Position numbers and translations under genes: made by a program
Shown: positions 19,108 through 27,183 of the stretch, in pieces
Layout of the letters: the number at the start of each line of letters is the position of its first letter
How positions within the stretch are numbered: the stretch's first letter is position 1
Source: Candidatus Heimdallarchaeota archaeon
Lineage (GTDB): Archaea > Asgardarchaeota > Heimdallarchaeia > Heimdallarchaeales > Kariarchaeaceae
Length of the DNA stretch: 64,000 nucleotides
Reading direction: 5' to 3'
NCBI GenBank assembly: GCA_030149205.1
Contig: JASBSB010000001.1
Span: 260,357 to 324,356, forward strand
Notes under the pieces: generated by a model
The model's database searches: none
The model's input: the letters and a program-made list of their open reading frames with translations, nothing else
Told to the model about the DNA's origin: nothing

Positions 19108-19172
19108 AGCCTATCTTTAAGGATTTATTTTATCGGAAAGGTCTTTTTGTCTCTTTCAGATGATGACCCATG

Positions 19173-20783
19173 CTATATTTGAACAGAAGCCTGCCCATCA
19201 GCTCTCGGGTCAGAACCTGCAGTAAGTATATCAGAGTCTGGGAAATAATTAATTATTTGACCTCGTCCAAAGATAGATCGACCATATCCATCCATTGGTC
19301 TTACTGGATGCCCATAAGAAGCTATTTGACTCATCAAACTTACGTTCATCGAACTTTCAAGTGCAACCACACCATTTTGTGTACCATCCATTATGCAGAA
19401 TCTATAGTGATCCAAGGCTTCCTGAGGGTTCATCTTAAAATCAATCATATTTACTAACACCTGAGTGTGACCTTGAGGTTGCATGAATCCTCCCATAACA
19501 CCAAATGATGAAAATAATTCTTTGTTTGATGTAGCCATCCCTGGAATGATTGTGTGATAAGGTCGCTTGTTTGGCGCCAGATGGTTGGGGTGTGTTGGAT
19601 CCATACTAAAGTTATGCCCCCTATTTTGGAGGGTAAAACCTGTACCTTTAGGAACCAGCCCTGTACCAAAACCCATGTAATTTGAGTTGATAAATGAACA
19701 TGCATTCCTATCTTCATCAACAACAGAGAAATAAACAGTATCTGAGCTGGTGAAAGGAGACCCTTTTTCAATGTTCATTGTAGCTCTGTTTAAGTCAATC
19801 ATTTCTCTTCTACTCGATGCGTATTTCTTTGATAACATTTTTTCAATTGGAACATCTTGTTTGCTTGGATCAGCGACATACCAACGTGTATCCGCAAATG
19901 CCAATCTCATTGCTTCAATAAGTATATGATAATATTTAGACTCAGATTCCCTGTAGAGAGATTCCAAATCAAATTCTTCTAAAATATTCAATGCCATTAA
20001 AGCAGTTATGCCCTGTCCATTTGGTGGAATCTCATACACCTCTACTCCTTTATAATTTGTTGAGATTGGTTTGTCAAAAGTCGAATGGTGAGCTTTAAGG
20101 TCATCTAGATTCAGTACTCCACCTCTGGAACTGATAAGTGAGACTATGGCATCCGCGATTTTACCTTCGTAGAATCCTGTCTTACCCTCCTCTGTAAGTA
20201 CCTTAAAGGTGTTAGCCAGAGTTTTATTTCTCATTCTTTGTCCAGGCTTAGGTGCGTGACCGTTTAATAACATCTCAGCTCCATTTGGGCCACTTAGTAG
20301 AAGTTTCTCACTTCGACTCCAGTAATAAGAGGTTATTGGTGATACGGAAAATCCACTTTCAGCCAATGTAATGGCTGGTTTAAGTATCTCCTTCATATCA
20401 AGTGTACCCCATCTATCTACACTATCCACCCAACCAGCAGCCGCACCAGGAACAGTTATTGTATGAATGCTATGCGGATCAAGCTTTGTAATCCCGTTGT
20501 CTCTCAGGTAATCCAATGATAAATCACTTGGTGCTCTACCACTACCATTTAATCCTTCAACCACTTTTCTTTTGGAATCGTAGTAGAGGACGAAGCAATC
20601 ACCCCCGATTCCAGTGGATGTAGGTTCGACCACATTTAAAACAGCTGCCGTCGCAACGGCTGCATCAACAGCATTTCCTCCCTTTTCTAATATACTTAAG
20701 CCAGCTGCTGTAGCCAACGGTTGAGAACTGGCAACTATACCCTTAGTAGAAAAGACAGGGGACCTTCTAGATTTGAACTCCAT
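19173..20783 (-). CDS. ggt: Gamma-glutamyltranspeptidase-like Ntn hydrolase
   Basis: 'GIVASSQPLATAAGLSILEKGGNAVDAAVATAAVLNVVEPTSTGIGGDCFVLYYD', 'SDTVYFSVVDEDRNACSFINSNYMGFGTG' (catalytic Thr region). Confidence 0.88.
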   Translation of the reverse strand: MEFKSRRSPVFSTKGIVASSQPLATAAGLSILEKGGNAVDAAVATAAVLNVVEPTSTGIGGDCFVLYYDSKRKVVEGLNGSGRAPSDLSLDYLRDNGITKLDPHSIHTITVPGAAAGWVDSVDRWGTLDMKEILKPAITLAESGFSVSPITSYYWSRSEKLLLSGPNGAEMLLNGHAPKPGQRMRNKTLANTFKVLTEEGKTGFYEGKIADAIVSLISSRGGVLNLDDLKAHHSTFDKPISTNYKGVEVYEIPPNGQGITALMALNILEEFDLESLYRESESKYYHILIEAMRLAFADTRWYVADPSKQDVPIEKMLSKKYASSRREMIDLNRATMNIEKGSPFTSSDTVYFSVVDEDRNACSFINSNYMGFGTGLVPKGTGFTLQNRGHNFSMDPTHPNHLAPNKRPYHTIIPGMATSNKELFSSFGVMGGFMQPQGHTQVLVNMIDFKMNPQEALDHYRFCIMDGTQNGVVALESSMNVSLMSQIASYGHPVRPMDGYGRSIFGRGQIINYFPDSDILTAGSDPRADGQASVQI

Positions 20784-20906
20784 AACCATGCATTCACAAA
20801 GGAGCATTAATTTGTGTTGGTTGAGGAAATAAACTAAACCATTGTTTCATTTCGACTAACATTTGAGAGAAAGTGTTTAATTCATGGGAAACTAATTACT
20901 TTTGTA

Positions 20907-21497
20907 ATGAGTTCTTCTGAAATAAGGTCATTATTGAGACAACTGGACAAAGAATACCAGAACGACCCAGAAATTACAATTGCAAAAACAATTGAAAATA
21001 TCAGGAATTATGACAAAGAACAAGATTTTGATGGATCCTTCCAGTTGGCAATGAAACTGGGAGAATGGTATGAACAACTTGATAATGTGGAGAGAGCAAA
21101 CTCAGCAAAAGCACTTGCACTGGTTCGAGCATCATTTCTGAATGATCCGCTTAAAGTGAAAATGATCGAAAAAAATCTCGATCTCACTAGCATGAAAATT
21201 AGATTTGCACATTCAATAAACATGGGAAAGGGAGACACTGGTAGAAAGCACTACTACTTAGTAAATTTAGAACTCCAAACTCTGTGGGGAGACTTTATAA
21301 AAGTTAATCCGATCCCTTTGATTGATTTTAACGATGAAAATGAGGTTCAAGAAATTTTGGAAGATTATTTCCCATATGGTGTGTATCATGTCCATATGAT
21401 AGAAAGAAATACAAATCAACAACGAAGGGTTGACATACCTGTTGGTAAGTTTGAGACATTAGAGATTGTGGAAACGGTTTTCAACCTCGAAAGTTAA
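20907..21497 (+). CDS. Hypothetical protein, helical N-terminus
   Basis: 196-aa ORF in a co-directional series with normal composition; no family recognised. Confidence 0.55.
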   Translation: MSSSEIRSLLRQLDKEYQNDPEITIAKTIENIRNYDKEQDFDGSFQLAMKLGEWYEQLDNVERANSAKALALVRASFLNDPLKVKMIEKNLDLTSMKIRFAHSINMGKGDTGRKHYYLVNLELQTLWGDFIKVNPIPLIDFNDENEVQEILEDYFPYGVYHVHMIERNTNQQRRVDIPVGKFETLEIVETVFNLES

Positions 21498-21570
21498 TGT
21501 TCCTCAGTTAGTTAATATCTATGGAAAATCCGATAAAGCTTTTAATAAAATTGCGACAAAATAAAACCTG

Positions 21571-21873
21571 ATGAATCAAGATAATTTTTTGAGCAATTTG
21601 CGGTTAAATATCTTAGAGCTCTTCCAACCTAGCGCTGCAAGATTAAACAGAAAATCCTTTAGTCTCCCCGATATTAGCGCTAAATTGAAAGCCATATATA
21701 TTTTAAGCTCAACCCAAATTAGCTTGAAAACAATCAAAACTCAACTTGGTGTATTAGAGGAGAAAGATTTGATCAAACATTTTGAAATGGATGGTGTTCT
21801 AATGTGGGGGATGACTGATGAAGGAGAAAAAGTCCTCAAGGAAATTCATGAGGGTACTAAAGAAGGAATTTGA
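21571..21873 (+). CDS. Winged helix-turn-helix protein
   Basis: 'LRLNILELF...DISAKLKAIYILSSTQISLKTIKTQLGVLEEKDLIKHFEMDGVLMWGMTDEGEKVLKEI' wHTH pattern. Confidence 0.6.
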   Translation: MNQDNFLSNLRLNILELFQPSAARLNRKSFSLPDISAKLKAIYILSSTQISLKTIKTQLGVLEEKDLIKHFEMDGVLMWGMTDEGEKVLKEIHEGTKEGI

Positions 21874-21899
21874 AAAGATAAAAGAATATTTCATTCAAT

Positions 21900-23570
21900 T
21901 TGATAAATAAATATGCAGAACTATTAAATTCTATTAGTCAAAGCTTAATTTACATGAGCTTTGGAGAAAAAACTCCGGGGAAGTTGATATGGGGTACTTC
22001 TAATTATCGTATTCAGCTTCATTTAGATGAATTGATATTTAGCAATGAATCATCTGGTAAACTCTCACTTTATGAGAGAAGATGGATAAAAGGAGAAGAA
22101 GAGTTTACCTCATTGGAAGAGTTAGTTTCTGGGCTTAGAGCGATGTGGGAAGCCTCGTTAAGGCAGGGTGTAATACAAGATGCTAGGTTAGCAAGATGGC
22201 TTGAGGAGTACCTTGCTGAATTAGGTGTTAAAGTAAATTATCTAAATGTGCTTGCTGCGATCAAAGGAGATTCAGCTGGAAAGTTCAAACACGTCACCCC
22301 TCAGGAGATTTTAAATACATTAGGAACTGAAAAGAAGTTAGAGAAGGAAGAGATTGAACAAATCCTCCCAGTTTCTCCGGAAATAACCTCAACTGGGGTT
22401 AAAATGGATGTTGAGAGTGAAAAAGTCTCACCAGTAAAGGACGAAGTCTTTGCTACTTTAACTGAGAAACATAGAACCGAACGACCTGAAACCATAAAAA
22501 GCATGATCAAGTTTGTTGGGAATGATGGTTCTGATAAACAAATTAACCAAGAAGGAACGCTTGCTTATAAACTCTCAAGCGATAAGATCAAGTATATTTC
22601 TAAATTTATAAATAACACAGGAGAACCCATGAAGGAATTGGTTCTAGAAGATTCTCTCCCCTTTGATTTAGCACTGGTTCAAACTTCCTCAACCTCAAAC
22701 GCAACCAAAAATGATCAAAGGAAAGATAAAGAGGCCTTAAACGTTTCATGGAGAATTGAAGAACTTAAACCTGGAGAAAGTGTAGAAATAACCTACCATT
22801 TACAATTACGACTCAGAAGGATGATCATTGCCAAACTGAAAGATACGATTATAGTTCTTCAGACCTTTGATAATATAATCACACAAGATGGAGAACCTTC
22901 AGTTCTTACGGAATTTACAAATAACTTTGATTCAGATTTAGAGGACTTAACAATAGTAGACCAACTTCCAAAGAACTATTCAATTGAAAGTTCAAATCCT
23001 GAGTTAAAGCCGCCTCTTGGTCTCCTTAACACAACAGAGGAATTTCAAGAGGTTACTTGGACTTTTACAGACCTGAAACCAGGAGGTAAATTGGAAATAA
23101 AATATTTTCTGAGAGAAAAAAATTTTGTTGAAAGAGAAATCAGTCAAGTCAAGTTAGACGAAGATGTGTCAATTGATATTGTGAAGCTGGTTAAAAAATT
23201 GAAATATCAATCTGGAATTGGTATAATTATAGGGGTTCGAACATCGCATGCAATTGAGGATCAAATCAGATTAAAACTAAAATTCCCTATGAGTGTCTCT
23301 GTTCAACTAATTGATCAGACAAATGGCGACCTAGTACTTGAAGATGGTGAAAACTGTAAAATTGTAGGTTGGGAATTGGATGTAAATTCACGACGTGATA
23401 ACTTTGCTTTCATTAGGGTAAAGAGCGAAACTTCTCTTGAAGAAAGTGGAATATCTTGTGAAGTCCACGGAAAAACATATGATAAACATACGTTAATCCA
23501 AACACAGGTTAAGGAGGAGGGACTTGTATTACCTGTGGAGTATCAAAAAAGTGTTGATGTGAAAGCATAA
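21900..23570 (+). CDS. Hypothetical protein with DUF11-like beta-sandwich repeats, no evident signal peptide
   Basis: TTG start. Repeats 'YISKFINNTGEPMKELVLEDSLPFDLAL...WRIEELKPGESVEITYHL' and 'VLTEFTNNFDSDLEDLTIVDQLPKNYSI...WTFTDLKPGGKLEIKYFL'. Confidence 0.6.
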   Translation: MINKYAELLNSISQSLIYMSFGEKTPGKLIWGTSNYRIQLHLDELIFSNESSGKLSLYERRWIKGEEEFTSLEELVSGLRAMWEASLRQGVIQDARLARWLEEYLAELGVKVNYLNVLAAIKGDSAGKFKHVTPQEILNTLGTEKKLEKEEIEQILPVSPEITSTGVKMDVESEKVSPVKDEVFATLTEKHRTERPETIKSMIKFVGNDGSDKQINQEGTLAYKLSSDKIKYISKFINNTGEPMKELVLEDSLPFDLALVQTSSTSNATKNDQRKDKEALNVSWRIEELKPGESVEITYHLQLRLRRMIIAKLKDTIIVLQTFDNIITQDGEPSVLTEFTNNFDSDLEDLTIVDQLPKNYSIESSNPELKPPLGLLNTTEEFQEVTWTFTDLKPGGKLEIKYFLREKNFVEREISQVKLDEDVSIDIVKLVKKLKYQSGIGIIIGVRTSHAIEDQIRLKLKFPMSVSVQLIDQTNGDLVLEDGENCKIVGWELDVNSRRDNFAFIRVKSETSLEESGISCEVHGKTYDKHTLIQTQVKEEGLVLPVEYQKSVDVKA

Positions 23571-23632
23571 TCTCTTCTGCTACAAAATAACTAGGCTTAT
23601 ATTCAATAATACTAATATTATAATTAGAAACA

Positions 23633-24316
23633 ATGGTTAAAGGTTCTAGTGTTGACAAGAATGAGGGTAAATCTGACCTCATCCCAGAGAAAAAATCTGT
23701 TGCCTTCATACATATCAGGGTTGACCCTGAATTCAAAAGAGACCTCCTTGAAAAGGTTGAGGAAGAAGATACAAATCTTACGGCTTATGTGGTAAACACT
23801 CTTTCTGCTGACATTTATAAAAAGGAGATAGAAGAAGAGGATGAGGAGGATCTATTGAGAGAAGATATACTTGGAGCACTGGAGAACCTAGAAAGAAGAG
23901 TAGAAATTCGACTTTCCACACTTCAAGATACTTTTAATTCATTGATAGGTAAATTAATTGCACTTGACACCAGAAAATCTTCCACTAGAAGAGGAAAAAG
24001 TAGAAAACAACAGGCATTTGTTGAGGAAGACGATGAACTCTCAGATGTATTGGATAAGGATGAGGTCCTCAAGATAAGACCAGAAGAGATGGTTTACTCA
24101 AGGGTAAAACGTTTTGTAGAAACTAAGGGTGTGGCTGAGGTTCCTGATTTTCAAGAAATTATTTTGCACTTAGAAACAGATGCACAGATAAAGGAGTTTT
24201 TCCAACGACAAGAAGAGACTTTCCCCGGTTGGAAAGAGTCAATGGTTACAGATGCAATTGAAGAGGCTATTGAAGAACTGGGTATTTCTCTTAAAGGAAG
24301 AGGTGGTGGAGCATAG
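23633..24316 (+). CDS. Protein with putative ribbon-helix-helix DNA-binding segment
   Basis: 'SVAFIHIRVDPEFKRDLLEKVEEEDTNLTAYVVNTLSADIY' resembles CopG/Arc-type RHH; acidic helical remainder. Confidence 0.55.
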   Translation: MVKGSSVDKNEGKSDLIPEKKSVAFIHIRVDPEFKRDLLEKVEEEDTNLTAYVVNTLSADIYKKEIEEEDEEDLLREDILGALENLERRVEIRLSTLQDTFNSLIGKLIALDTRKSSTRRGKSRKQQAFVEEDDELSDVLDKDEVLKIRPEEMVYSRVKRFVETKGVAEVPDFQEIILHLETDAQIKEFFQRQEETFPGWKESMVTDAIEEAIEELGISLKGRGGGA

Positions 24317-24330
24317 CTAGACGACCATTT

Positions 24331-25887
24331 GTGAGGCGAAAATCTAATGAAAAGCGAAATCAAGAGGCAATAGACCTTTTTAATCTGTTCAATCGGCTTC
24401 AACCAGTTACCAGGAACAAGTATTTAACTGTGATTCATTCTTTTGGAGAGTTTTTAATGGTTCATAAAAAATCATTTTGGGATGTTGCTCCATTAGACGT
24501 AAAAAAGTTCTTATTGGAAGGAGGTACACCACAATCTAAAAGCATCCTAAAAACCTTCTATAGAGTGCTCATAGACACAGGAGAATTTCAGGGTGATAAC
24601 CCTATAACTCTTCTAAATGAGATCGAAGAACAGGAGAAGGAGGCGGGAATTGAGATTGAAGCTCCAAAAACATCGGCAGAAACTGTTTTGGAAACATTAA
24701 GAGATGAGAATCTAAGTTTTAGTGAAGAGTTTGTCCCTGCAGAAAACCGGGTGGTGGAAAAGAAAAAGCCCCCAAAACCAATTATGACACTTACTGACCT
24801 AGAACATTTACTTAAAAGAACTCATCATATAAGGGAAAGAGCAATTCTAGAAATTTTATTTGCCACAGGTGCAAAACTCAAAGAGATAATAGAGTTAAAC
24901 GTCTCAGATATTGATTTGGAGGGTAAAAAAATAATGTTTTTTGAAACTGATACTCAGATCTCAAGAGTTATTGCGATGCCAAAACGAGCTTTACCATTCT
25001 TAAGACTATACGAACGATGGCGCTTAAGGCAACTTTCACCATCAAACGCTTATTTTATTACCAAAAAGACAAAGGAGAGAATGAGACCCACAACAGTTTC
25101 CTCATGGCTAGCTAGACTTCAACGAGATAAAGAACCTGGTCAGAGATGGACGATTGGGGATTTTCGAAAACGGGCAATTCTTCAACATTATTGGTTGACA
25201 AAGGATTTAGCTGCAGTCAGTAGATTTGCAGGATATAAAAGACCGGAGGCAGGGTTACGCGTTGTTAATCAAATTCTTGAAGATAGAGGTATAGAAAATC
25301 TAAAAGATTTGACTGAACTACCAGAATTTGATGAACTTCAACGAGACAAGAAAAAATTGACACCAAGACTCAATGATCAATCAACTACAATCACCATAAG
25401 TTTAGATCCTGATGAGCTGGAAATGATTCGAAAATCTGGTTTAACACCAACTCAAGCAGTTAAAACTGTCTTTTCACTTAAAGACCTATACTCTTCAGTT
25501 GCTCCTGCTGCCGCAGCAGCTCCGGTAGCAAGCTCACCTCTTGCCAAGGCCATGTCCGTAAGTGCTGCACCTCCACCATCCAGACCCAGTGGGGGAAGTT
25601 CTGGCCCTAGATCAGAAGGGAAGTCAACGTTTGTTCCTGGGCCTGTTGGCGGTGGACCACCTTCGGGACCATCTTCAGGAGGCGGAGGTGGTTTAGGATT
25701 CTTAAGTGAGCTCAAATCTAAACTGCAGGAAAGAAATAAAGCAAAGCAAGAAGGAAAAATACCCTCTGAAATAACAATTGGACCTCAAGATCACTTTGCC
25801 AATGTTCAGATTTTAGACTCAAAATCGAAGGATGATTCCGATTCTAAATCTGAAGAAGAAGATGAGAAAGAACAAAAGGAAGACTAA
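24331..25887 (+). CDS. Tyrosine recombinase-fold protein, predicted catalytically inactive, with Pro/Gly-rich C-terminal tail
   Basis: SAM-like N-domain 'VTRNKYLTVIHSFGEFLMVHKKSFWDVAPLDVKKFL'; catalytic-domain scaffold 'RERAILEILFATGAKLKEIIELNVSDIDLEGKKI...WTIGDFRKRAILQHYWLTKDLAAVSRFAGYKRPEAGLRVVNQI'. GTG start. Confidence 0.75.
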   Translation: MRRKSNEKRNQEAIDLFNLFNRLQPVTRNKYLTVIHSFGEFLMVHKKSFWDVAPLDVKKFLLEGGTPQSKSILKTFYRVLIDTGEFQGDNPITLLNEIEEQEKEAGIEIEAPKTSAETVLETLRDENLSFSEEFVPAENRVVEKKKPPKPIMTLTDLEHLLKRTHHIRERAILEILFATGAKLKEIIELNVSDIDLEGKKIMFFETDTQISRVIAMPKRALPFLRLYERWRLRQLSPSNAYFITKKTKERMRPTTVSSWLARLQRDKEPGQRWTIGDFRKRAILQHYWLTKDLAAVSRFAGYKRPEAGLRVVNQILEDRGIENLKDLTELPEFDELQRDKKKLTPRLNDQSTTITISLDPDELEMIRKSGLTPTQAVKTVFSLKDLYSSVAPAAAAAPVASSPLAKAMSVSAAPPPSRPSGGSSGPRSEGKSTFVPGPVGGGPPSGPSSGGGGGLGFLSELKSKLQERNKAKQEGKIPSEITIGPQDHFANVQILDSKSKDDSDSKSEEEDEKEQKED

Positions 25888-26038
25888 TTGATTATAAAGT
25901 TTTTTTATTTGAGAAAAACCTGAATCTTACGAACTCATTTAACATTTTACGAAATTTTTTTTGATTATTTTGAGAAATCTAAGAAAGAGTTGAGTCAAAA
26001 CGTTTTTATTAAGCAAAGTTATAATTAACATGTAAACT

Positions 26039-27154
26039 ATGCAAATGTACGAAGATTGGAATAAAAATGATGATCGAGGAAATGTACTGAGCCAGAATGA
26101 AGCCAGAGTTCTGCATTCATTAATTAAGTGGCCAGACTTAACAGATCAAGCAGTTCATTCCCAAATAGGAATGAAAAAATCAACTTTCTCCTCAATTAAA
26201 ACACGACTAAAAGAGAATGGGTTCTACAAGCGATATTATGTCCCTAATTTTCCTAAAATTGGTCTTGAGCTATTGGTATCAATGCATGGAAACCTTAACA
26301 GGTTTACAACACTAGAGGAGAGAATGAGAGTTGCAAAAGACCTTTTGGAAAGTTTCGTTGAGGATTTTCACATCGCGTCGGAATCAAATAAAGCTTTTAA
26401 TCTGTCTGCAAGTCAAAATCTGACAGAATATTCAAAAAACCAAGAAAAATTCATTCAGTTATACTCAGACAATAAATTTCTAGATAAAAATGGAATGAAA
26501 GTTGTCTATTTCCCCTTTGAAATAAGCAGAATTAGAGCATTTATGGATTATGAGAGTTTGGTTGCGAAAACCTTTGGATTTGCCTCTGATCCATATGACA
26601 AAAGAAAGACAATCCCCTCAGGAAAAGTCAAGCCAACTAAATTAACTAAGGCGGAAAAGAAAGTACTTGCTGGATTAGTACAGTTTCCAGAAGAATCTGA
26701 CACTTTAATTGCTGAGCAAGTTGGTGTTTCAAGAAATACAGTTGCTAATGCAAAAAGAAAATTTTTAAATCAGAATATTTGTTTTCCTAGGGCTGTTCCA
26801 GACCTACAGAAGCTTGGTATGAAGATATTAGTTTTCTCTTACAGAAAATTTAACCCACGAACTACAATGAAACAAAGAGAAGAGGCTGCAGAGATGGTAA
26901 GAAACCTTTTATCTCCATTTTTCTATGTATCCAAAAACTTGGATGGATTCTTAATTTCCGCACATAGATCATTTGAGGAGTACAACACTGCGCATGATGA
27001 AATTATGAGATATTATCTTAAACATGATTACATTATCGATGAGCCAGTTTCATACACAATGACCATAAACAACATTCACTTCATTAAGGAATATGAATTT
27101 TTACCTTTAACCTTGAAAACGCTTGGATTTACAAAAGCACTCAATCAAAGTTAA
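26039..27154 (+). CDS. Transcriptional regulator-like protein with two tandem HTH plus alpha/beta units
   Basis: 'LSQNEARVLHSLIKWPDLTDQAVHSQIGMKKSTFSSIKTRLKENGFY' and 'LTKAEKKVLAGLVQFPEESDTLIAEQVGVSRNTVANAKRKFLNQNIC', each followed by a similar module ending 'KTFGF'/'KTLGF'. Confidence 0.72.
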   Translation: MQMYEDWNKNDDRGNVLSQNEARVLHSLIKWPDLTDQAVHSQIGMKKSTFSSIKTRLKENGFYKRYYVPNFPKIGLELLVSMHGNLNRFTTLEERMRVAKDLLESFVEDFHIASESNKAFNLSASQNLTEYSKNQEKFIQLYSDNKFLDKNGMKVVYFPFEISRIRAFMDYESLVAKTFGFASDPYDKRKTIPSGKVKPTKLTKAEKKVLAGLVQFPEESDTLIAEQVGVSRNTVANAKRKFLNQNICFPRAVPDLQKLGMKILVFSYRKFNPRTTMKQREEAAEMVRNLLSPFFYVSKNLDGFLISAHRSFEEYNTAHDEIMRYYLKHDYIIDEPVSYTMTINNIHFIKEYEFLPLTLKTLGFTKALNQS

Positions 27155-27183
27155 GTTATCCTAATTCACCCCATAATCTAAAT

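Noticed and set aside
19170-19771. ORFs 19170..19457 (+) and 19454..19771 (-) inside the gamma-glutamyltranspeptidase gene
   Set aside because: Overlap a strongly supported enzyme gene; no independent coding evidence.
25452-25715. 87-aa Pro/Gly-rich minus-strand ORF
   Set aside because: Mirror of the Pro/Gly-rich tail of the recombinase-like protein; low complexity only.
24331-25887. Integrated mobile element or integron marked by an integrase
   Set aside because: The protein lacks the catalytic residues, and no att-like direct repeats, tRNA target, transposase or phage genes are visible nearby.
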